From the NCBI RefSeq assembly GCF_000158955.1, contig NZ_GG657757.1, positions 6,981,295 through 7,020,305 on the forward strand: DNA of 39,011 bases. The letters run 5' to 3'. A model generated the notes under the pieces. That model was given only the letters and a program-made list of their open reading frames with translations, ran no database searches and was not told the origin of the DNA. Source of the stretch: Streptomyces viridochromogenes DSM 40736 (GTDB lineage Bacteria > Actinomycetota > Actinomycetes > Streptomycetales > Streptomycetaceae). The position numbers and the translations under genes are program-made. Position 1 is the first letter of the stretch. Each line of letters opens with the position of its first letter. Below, one piece after another: positions 33,515 through 39,011 of this stretch.

Positions 33515-34087
33515 TCAGACGGGGAACCCCCCAGGCCACGGTCCCGGAGTAGCGGCGTCCGGTTCCTCCTCGACCTTGGTGTCGAACAGCGTGAACCCGC
33601 GGCGCTGGTAGTTGTCCATCGCGTGCTCGCCGTCCTTGCTGCAGGTGTGCAGCCAGACCCGCTTCGTCGGCGCCAGTCCCGCCCACCGGTCCGCGAGGTC
33701 CCAGGCCCGGGCGGTGCCGTACGACAGCAGGTGGCCGCCGATGCGCCGGCCCCGGAAGGCGGGGAGCAGCCCGAAGTAGACGATCTCCACGACCGCGTCG
33801 TCCTGCGCCTCCAGCTCCACGAACCCCGCGGGCGTGCCCCGGTCGTACGCCACCCACGTCTCGACGCCCGGGCGCTCCAGGTGCTCGAGCCACCGCGCGT
33901 ACGACCAGCTCAGCCGGTCCGTCCAGCGGATGTCGCCCCCGACCGAGGCGTACAGGAACCGGCTGAACTCGGGCGAGGGTACCTCGGAGCGGACGATCCG
34001 GACGTCCCCCTCCGGCGCGGCGGCCGACAGCAGGTCGGTCGGCGCGGTCTGCTCCAGGGACCAAGTGGTCACGGCGATGGTGGTCAT
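33515..34087 (-). CDS. GNAT-family N-acetyltransferase
   Basis: The 190-aa product has the GNAT fold: VAYDRGTPAGFVELEAQDDAVVEIVYFGLLPAFRGRRIGGHLLSYGTARAW, given here by its parts FVELE, VEIVYFGLLP and the acetyl-CoA loop FRGRRIGGHLL (R/Q-x-x-G-x-G/A), then MDNYQRRGFTLFDTKVEE at the C-terminus. It transfers an acetyl group from acetyl-CoA to an unknown amine. ATG 34087; no clear Shine-Dalgarno. Confidence 0.88.
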   Translation of the reverse strand: MTTIAVTTWSLEQTAPTDLLSAAAPEGDVRIVRSEVPSPEFSRFLYASVGGDIRWTDRLSWSYARWLEHLERPGVETWVAYDRGTPAGFVELEAQDDAVVEIVYFGLLPAFRGRRIGGHLLSYGTARAWDLADRWAGLAPTKRVWLHTCSKDGEHAMDNYQRRGFTLFDTKVEEEPDAATPGPWPGGFPV

Positions 34088-34145
34088 GAGGGTCAGAAAA
34101 TCATCCGGCCCGGTGTCGTGTCGACGGAGGTCGGGGCTTCGCCGC

Positions 34146-35459
34146 TCAGTCCAGCGCCCGGTCGACCGACGCCAGCGGCAGCGCGAACAGCGTCCGCCCG
34201 GACTGGGACCAGACCTCGCCGGTCGCCTCCCAGTAGGACAGCGAACCCGATCCGCCGCTCCAGCACTGGCGCGTCTCGTCGGTCCCGCACTCCGTGGCCC
34301 GCGCGCCGTCCCGGTCCTGGCGCCACAGCGTCCCGTGTCCGTCCGGCCGGTCGGCGGCGCGGTCGATGTACCAGCCCGAGCCGTACGACAGCACACCCCG
34401 TACGTCGGCCGTCTTCGTCTCGTACGCCTCGACCGGGTCCGCGTGCCCGGAGGAGTCGGTGGCGAGCAGACCGGACCGGGCCGGGTCCCGGCTCAGCGCG
34501 TAGCGCCACAGCCGGGTGTGCCGGTCACCGTCCGCCGACACCCACTCGCTCGTGACCAGACTGTCGGGAGCGGTGCTGCGGTCGAGGGAGACGGCGGCCG
34601 GACGCGGCACGTCGTCCCCGCCGGGCAGGGCGTACGAGCCGACGGCGGGCAGGACGTACCGGTAGCCGTGCGCCGCCCAGCCGCCCCGCACCCGGCCGAC
34701 CGCGTCGGAGTCGACGGTGGCGCGCTGGATGCGGTCCATGTCGTACACGTACAGCGCGTTCCGGTCGCCCTCGCGGGTCGTCACCAGCAGCTTGTCCTGA
34801 TACCAGACCATGCCGGACAGCGAGGAGACCAGCCCGCGGTAGTCCCGGCCGCCGTCCACCGGGACGGCCAGCAGCGCCCAGGTGTAGCGGGGCCGGCCGA
34901 GGTTGTCGGCGTCCACGAAGGCGACCTTGGCGAGGCCCCGCTCGGGCGCCGGGCCGTCCATCGAGCCGCCCCCGGCGGCGCCGCGGGTCCAGCCGGAGAG
35001 GATCACGCGGTTCCCGCCCCAGCGGCCGTCGTCGTCGGCGTCCCCCGAGGTGGTGACCGCACCGGGCCGCCAGCCCCGGGTGTCGGCGCCGCCGAAGCAG
35101 TACGCGCGCGTGGCCGCCGGCTCCACCGGCAGGGCGTGCTTCTCGGCGGTCGAGCAGTCGGCCGCGCCACGCAGGGTCCGGTCGGCGCCGGCCAGCACCG
35201 TGCCGACCCCGACGGGCCGGCCCATCGAGGAGGCGAGCCGGTCGAGCCACCGCTCGGGCACCCGGTGCTCGGTCAGCGGCAGCCGCCCGGGCCCTTCGGA
35301 CGCGCTGATCGGCTTCAGGGCCCCGGGGGCGTCGGCGACCGTGGCCTGCGAAGCACTGATCAGCGTGGCCGCGGCGGTGAGCGCGAGGGCCGTCCCGGCC
35401 AGGGTCGCGCGCAGCGCCCTGCCCCGTCTGCGTCGCCGGTGTCTGCCGCGATGCTTCAT
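34146..35459 (-). CDS. secreted protein of unknown function
   Basis: The 437-aa product starts with a very basic MKHRGRHRRRRRGRALRAT followed by a hydrophobic stretch and a likely signal-peptidase site near ASQA/TV (about residue 40). The mature part has recurring short blocks of aromatic-rich beta-strand character: RVILSGWTRG, GMVWYQDKLLVTT, YVYDMDRIQ, SYGSGWYIDRA, GTLWRQDRDG, GSLSYWEATGEVWSQSG. This looks like a beta-propeller, possibly a surface-binding protein, but I do not recognise a named family. Cysteines are few and could pair (DCS/YCF and ECG/QCW). ATG 35459 with GGGAGGATG upstream. Likely exported or cell-wall located. Confidence 0.75.
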   Translation of the reverse strand: MKHRGRHRRRRRGRALRATLAGTALALTAAATLISASQATVADAPGALKPISASEGPGRLPLTEHRVPERWLDRLASSMGRPVGVGTVLAGADRTLRGAADCSTAEKHALPVEPAATRAYCFGGADTRGWRPGAVTTSGDADDDGRWGGNRVILSGWTRGAAGGGSMDGPAPERGLAKVAFVDADNLGRPRYTWALLAVPVDGGRDYRGLVSSLSGMVWYQDKLLVTTREGDRNALYVYDMDRIQRATVDSDAVGRVRGGWAAHGYRYVLPAVGSYALPGGDDVPRPAAVSLDRSTAPDSLVTSEWVSADGDRHTRLWRYALSRDPARSGLLATDSSGHADPVEAYETKTADVRGVLSYGSGWYIDRAADRPDGHGTLWRQDRDGARATECGTDETRQCWSGGSGSLSYWEATGEVWSQSGRTLFALPLASVDRALD

Positions 35460-35634
35460 AACATCCTCCCGAGGCGGACCAACTGCGCCTTGTGATCCGT
35501 ACGTTGACGGAGGAGCAGGTGGGGTGGCCCGTAGGGGGATGCTACGGCAGGTGGGCGGGGTGGCGGACGAAGACCCCGCAAATATGCGAAAGATGCACCC
35601 CCGAGGGCCGCCGGACGGCACCCGGGTGTGAACC

Positions 35635-36912
35635 TCAGGGCATGGCCACGGACGTGCGCAGCCCGCCCACCGCCGGAGCCGTCGAGTACGGCAGCAGATC
35701 GCGTGGGTCGTCCGGGAGCAGCACCTTTACCTCGGTGTCCTCGGCGAAGCGGTACGGCCGGTGCTCCAGGAACGCGCCGAGGTACCGCCGCACCCGGGAC
35801 ATCTCGGCGCGCACCGTCACCGTGCGGGCCGGGTCGCCGAACAGGTCACCGGCCAGGGCCGACGCGCTGCGGCCGGTGCGGTGCACGGCGAGCAGGCAGA
35901 GCAGTTCGGCGTGGCGGGGAGTCAGTTCGCGGGTCCAGGAGCCCGCGCCGCCGGACACCTCCACCGACCATCTGCGGGCCTGTCTGAGGTCCAGCACGAC
36001 CCTGCTCGCCCCGCGCGGCGCCGGCTCGCCGCCGGCCGCCCGCAGCAGCCAGCCGCCGGCCAGCGGCTCCACCGAGCACGCCCCGAGCGCCGGCAGCCGC
36101 ATCGGGCCCGGCGACAGCGACTTCGGCAGGGCGACCCGCCGCGTGTACGGCATGCCGCTCACGGCGGCGGTCCAGCCGTCCGCGTCGACGACCAGGGCGC
36201 GCCCGTCGAGCCGGGCCAGCACCGGCGCCGCCACCGCCCGCAGCCGCTCCAGCGACTCCACGTGCATCTCCCGCAGCCGGGCCTCGGCGAGCTTGGCCAC
36301 CGAGTCGACCCAGGCGAGCGTGGCCGGATGCATCGTCTCCAGCGGGCCGCTCACGTCCACCACGCCGAGCAGCCGGCCGTCCCGCGGATCCGTCAGGGGA
36401 GCGCCGGCGCAGGTCCAGCCGGCCTGGGACCGCACGAAGTGCTCGGCGGCGAACACCTGCACGGGCCGGCGCACCACCGCCGGGGTGCCCACCCCGTTCG
36501 TGCCGACGACGTCCTCACGCCAGTCCGCGCCGAGTTCGAAGCCGAGCCCGTCGGCCTTGCGCAGCACCGGCGCACTGCCCTCGCGCCACAGCACCCGGCC
36601 CTCCTCGTCGGCGACCACCATGATGTGGTGGGCGACGTCCGCGACCGCCAGCAGCCCCTCCCGCAGCACCGGCAGCACATGGCGCAAAGCCGACGCCTCA
36701 CGCCGACGCTGCACCTCCTCGCGCGACAGCAGTCCGGACCGGAAATCGTGGTCCGGATCCACCCCGCTGCGCAGCATGCGCTCCCAGGACTGCTCGATCA
36801 CCCGACGCGGCGCCGCGGGAGCGGGCTGCCCGGCCAGCCGGGCGGCGCGGACCTCGTCGAGCACCCGGGCCGCACGCGTGGTGTCCACGGCGGCGAGCTG
36901 CGTGACGTCCAT
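35635..36912 (-). CDS. GAF-domain regulator, AcoR-like N-terminus with winged-helix C-terminus
   Basis: The 425-aa product has an AcoR-type N-terminal segment (QSWERMLRSGVDPDH, about residues 41-55), a GAF domain with VVADEEGRVLWREGS, DVVGTNGVGTPAV and LGVVDVSGPL (about 95-200), a second sensor-like part, and a C-terminal winged helix, LTPRHAELLCLLAVHRTGRSASALAGDLFG and TVTVRAEMSRVRRYLG. The AAA+ sigma-54 activator domain of AcoR is absent, as expected in Streptomyces, which lacks sigma-54. AcoR relatives usually control aldehyde, alcohol or acetoin genes; no such target is adjacent. ATG 36912. Confidence 0.85.
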   Translation of the reverse strand: MDVTQLAAVDTTRAARVLDEVRAARLAGQPAPAAPRRVIEQSWERMLRSGVDPDHDFRSGLLSREEVQRRREASALRHVLPVLREGLLAVADVAHHIMVVADEEGRVLWREGSAPVLRKADGLGFELGADWREDVVGTNGVGTPAVVRRPVQVFAAEHFVRSQAGWTCAGAPLTDPRDGRLLGVVDVSGPLETMHPATLAWVDSVAKLAEARLREMHVESLERLRAVAAPVLARLDGRALVVDADGWTAAVSGMPYTRRVALPKSLSPGPMRLPALGACSVEPLAGGWLLRAAGGEPAPRGASRVVLDLRQARRWSVEVSGGAGSWTRELTPRHAELLCLLAVHRTGRSASALAGDLFGDPARTVTVRAEMSRVRRYLGAFLEHRPYRFAEDTEVKVLLPDDPRDLLPYSTAPAVGGLRTSVAMP

Positions 36913-37003
36913 AGGCGTGTCCCCCCGGAAGCCTTTTCCTGACTGTCCGTCTCATACTGCCGTCTGCCCCCGGGCAGCGCGCACACTCCGCACACAGTCA
37001 GCA

Positions 37004-37025
37004 GCAACTTGCAACCCCGTGCAAC
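37004..37025. repeat. three iterated GCAAC motifs upstream of the GAF regulator
   Basis: GCAAC occurs at 37004, 37011 and 37021, that is, at spacings of 7 and 10 bp, about 95-110 bp upstream of the regulator start (GTTGC on its strand). A possible autoregulatory binding array. Confidence 0.35.
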
Positions 37026-37109
37026 CCTGGTGGACAGCCCGGCCGTGGCTGAAACTTGAGCGGCGCCGTCCCGAGCGGCGTTCAGTGGCTCGAACGGGCC
37101 AGTGCGGCA

Positions 37110-37141
37110 GGGGTGGTGCCGTGTCGGCGCAGCACCACCCC
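37110..37141. terminator. terminator after the acyl-CoA dehydrogenase gene
   Basis: GGGGTGGTGC (37110-37119) and GCACCACCCC (37132-37141) form a perfect 10-bp stem with a 12-nt loop, 17 bp past the stop at 37159. Confidence 0.75.
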
Positions 37142-37158
37142 CGCTGCGGACCCGCGGG

Positions 37159-38793
37159 TCAGGACACCGGGCGGGCCCGCTCCACCACCGACGCCAGATC
37201 CAGGGTGTGCGGCAGCGTCCCGAACGCCGCGCCCCCGTCACCGCCCAGCCGTGCCGCGCAGAACGCGTCGGCCACCTCCGGCGGCGCGAACCGGACCAGC
37301 AGCGACCCCTGGAGCACCAGCGCCAGCCGCTCCGCCAGCCGCCGCGCCCGCCCCTCCACGCCCTCCAGGTCGGCGAGTTCGGTCAGCAGGTTCTTGATCG
37401 CCCCGTCGAGACGGTGATCGGCGCCGCGCGCCTGGCCGACCTCCCGCAGATACGCGTCGAGCGCCCCCGGCTCCCGCTGCAGCGCCCGCAGCACGTCGAG
37501 GGCCTGGACGTTGCCCGCGCCCTCCCAGATCGAGTTCAGCGGCGACTCGCGCACCAGCCGGGGCAGCCCGGACTCCTCGACGTACCCGTTGCCGCCCAGG
37601 CACTCCGCCGCCTCCACCGCCACCGCCGGGCACCGTTTGGTCACCCAGTACTTGGCCGTCGGCACCGCGATCCGCAGCAGCGCCCGCTCCTGCTCGCCGC
37701 CCTCGTCGTAGGCCGCCGCGAGCCGCAGCGCCAGGGTCGTCGCAGCCTCCGACTCGATCGCCAGGTCGGCGAGGACGTTGCGCATCAGCGGCTTGTCGAC
37801 GAGCTTCCCGCCGAAGGCCTCGCGGTGGGTGCAGTGGTGCACCGCCTGCGCCACGGCCTGCCGCATCAGCCCCGCCGAGCCCAGCACACAGTCGAGCCGG
37901 GTCGCCGCCACCATCTCGATGATGGTGCGCACCCCGCGCCCCTCCTCGCCGACCCGGCGCGCCCAGGTCCCGTCGAACTCGACCTCGGCGGAGGCGTTCG
38001 ACCGGTTGCCCAGCTTGTCCTTGAGCCGCTGGATCAGGAACACGTTGCGGGTGCCGTCCTCCAGCACCCGCGGCACCAGGAAGCAGGTCAGCCCGTCCGG
38101 AGCCTGCGCCAGCACCAGGAAGCCGTCGGACATCGGCGCCGAGCAGAACCACTTGTGCCCGGTCAGCTCGTACGTACCGGCCTCGGCGAGCGGCCGCGCG
38201 GACGTGGTGTTCGCCCGTACGTCGCTGCCGCCCTGCTTCTCGGTCATGCCCATTCCGAACAGCGCCCCGGCCTTCTGCCCGGCGGGCCTGAGCTCACGGT
38301 CGTAGATCTGGGACGTCAGCCGCGGCTCCCACTCGGCGGCCAGCTCCGGGTCCGTGCGCAGGGCCGGAACCGCCGCGTGCGTCATCGACAGCGGACAGCC
38401 GTTGCCGGCCTCGACCTGCGTCCACACCAGGAAGGCGGCGGCCCGCCGCACGTGCCCGCCCGGCCGGTTCCAGGCCGCCGTGAGACCGGCCGCGACACCC
38501 TTGCCGAGCAGGCGGTGCCAGGACGGGTGGAACTCGACCTCGTCGATCCGGTTGCCGTAGCGGTCGTGGGTGCGCAGCCGCGGCGGGTTCTCGTTGGCCA
38601 GCGCCCCCCACTCCTGCACCTGGGCCGAGCCGGAGGCCCGCCCGAGCCCCGTCAGCTCGCCGAGCGCCTCGTCGAGCAGAACGGGGTCCAGATGCCGTTC
38701 GACCGCCGCCGTGAGGGCCCGGTCGGCCGAGAAGACGTCGTAGCCGACCAGCGGCGGGACCTGGTTGCTCACGGTATGGGTGCTGCCAGTCAT
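37159..38793 (-). CDS. AidB-type acyl-CoA dehydrogenase
   Basis: The 544-aa product has the length and layout of E. coli AidB rather than of a 380-aa metabolic acyl-CoA dehydrogenase: QVPPLVGYDVFSADRAL at the N-terminus, the FAD/substrate motif GMGMTEKQGGSDVRANTT, YELTGHKWFCSAPMSDGFLVLAQ, GGNGYVEESGLPRLVRESPLNSIWEG near the presumed catalytic region, and a C-terminal extension with LADLEGVEGRARRLAERLALVLQGSLL. It binds FAD; AidB is linked to protection against alkylating damage and its dehydrogenase activity is weak. ATG 38793; two GGGGTAC repeats lie 10 bp apart just upstream. Confidence 0.9.
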   Translation of the reverse strand: MTGSTHTVSNQVPPLVGYDVFSADRALTAAVERHLDPVLLDEALGELTGLGRASGSAQVQEWGALANENPPRLRTHDRYGNRIDEVEFHPSWHRLLGKGVAAGLTAAWNRPGGHVRRAAAFLVWTQVEAGNGCPLSMTHAAVPALRTDPELAAEWEPRLTSQIYDRELRPAGQKAGALFGMGMTEKQGGSDVRANTTSARPLAEAGTYELTGHKWFCSAPMSDGFLVLAQAPDGLTCFLVPRVLEDGTRNVFLIQRLKDKLGNRSNASAEVEFDGTWARRVGEEGRGVRTIIEMVAATRLDCVLGSAGLMRQAVAQAVHHCTHREAFGGKLVDKPLMRNVLADLAIESEAATTLALRLAAAYDEGGEQERALLRIAVPTAKYWVTKRCPAVAVEAAECLGGNGYVEESGLPRLVRESPLNSIWEGAGNVQALDVLRALQREPGALDAYLREVGQARGADHRLDGAIKNLLTELADLEGVEGRARRLAERLALVLQGSLLVRFAPPEVADAFCAARLGGDGGAAFGTLPHTLDLASVVERARPVS

Positions 38794-38902
38794 GGTGCGA
38801 ACGTACCCCGTGGTACCCCCTCGCTCACCGGCGAACGGGGCCGGGGCGCGGAAGACCGGCCTGTGGATGAGTGGGGCCAGGCACGACGGATACCGTTAGG
38901 GG

Positions 38903-39011
38903 GTGCAGCCAGCGAGTGAAACCCCCGACACACCCTCCGGACGCCTCCACCGGGCGCGGGCTCTCTACCGGAACGTCTCCAAGCGCAGGACCGCCTGGCT
39001 GTTGCTCAAGG
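38903..39011 (+). CDS. YihY/BrkB-type membrane protein, N-terminal fragment
   Basis: Only 36 codons are in the window: GTG 38903 then ...RARALYRNVSKRRTAWLLLK, which resembles the start of Streptomyces YihY/virulence factor BrkB membrane proteins. The -10-like TACCGT (38891-38896) ends 6 nt before the GTG, so a leaderless transcript is possible. The remainder lies beyond the right edge. Identity is tentative. Confidence 0.5.
   Translation, partial: MQPASETPDTPSGRLHRARALYRNVSKRRTAWLLLK

Noticed and set aside
33123..34064. In-frame N-terminal extension of sirA over 300 residues
   Set aside because: The frame stays open upstream, but the ATG at 33122 has a good ribosome site and gives the usual length; the leader peptide in this region is in another frame.

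Overview
The window is very GC-rich and gene-dense, with GTG/TTG starts, GGAGG-type ribosome sites and several Streptomyces-lineage families (an SAV2148-type HEPN protein, a gas-vesicle cluster, an lrm-mgt-like macrolide locus, RRHVDL-type leader peptides). It looks like ordinary chromosome of a Streptomyces or very close relative. I see no insertion sequence, phage gene, tRNA, rRNA or CRISPR array.

Left part (1-16888). A minus-strand alpha-glucan block holds glgX (glycogen debranching) and treY (maltooligosyl-trehalose synthase), followed by an M14 zinc carboxypeptidase cut by the left edge. Divergent from it lies a secreted pair that I read as a copper amine oxidase split over two genes: an N2/N3-like accessory protein, then a catalytic core with all copper ligands. 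Next come the SAV2148-type HEPN protein, a DnaQ-like exonuclease, a convergent APH-type phosphotransferase, a sugar ABC importer (permease, permease, lipoprotein; no ATPase), and an Erm-family rRNA methyltransferase with an OleD-like macrolide glycosyltransferase. The erm gene has an elaborate leader: a WblC-type promoter, a leaderless short ORF and a nested hairpin. The glycosyltransferase has its own leaderless promoter with a perfect 16-bp operator-like palindrome.

Middle (16889-23890). An intergenic region with two copies of a GC-rich hairpin repeat and a very strong bidirectional terminator leads to an MMPL exporter on the minus strand. Then come a DUF1697 gene, an NTF2-like gene and a compact gas-vesicle operon, gvpO-A-F-G-J/S-L, with 4-bp start/stop overlaps, perfect palindromes before gvpA, and no gvpK or gvpN.

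Right part (23906-33514, minus strand). This is a complete assimilatory sulfate-reduction locus. In transcription order it has a cysteine-type leader peptide, ferredoxin-sulfite reductase, a 59-aa four-cysteine protein, APS reductase, APS kinase and both ATP-sulfurylase subunits, then a sulfonate-type ABC importer and a sirohydrochlorin chelatase that would feed the siroheme of the reductase. The first five genes are joined by 4-bp stop/start overlaps.

Right end (33515-39011). A GNAT acetyltransferase, a secreted protein of unknown function, an AcoR-like GAF regulator with a winged-helix C-terminus instead of an AAA+ domain, an AidB-type acyl-CoA dehydrogenase, and the first 36 codons of a YihY/BrkB-type membrane protein.
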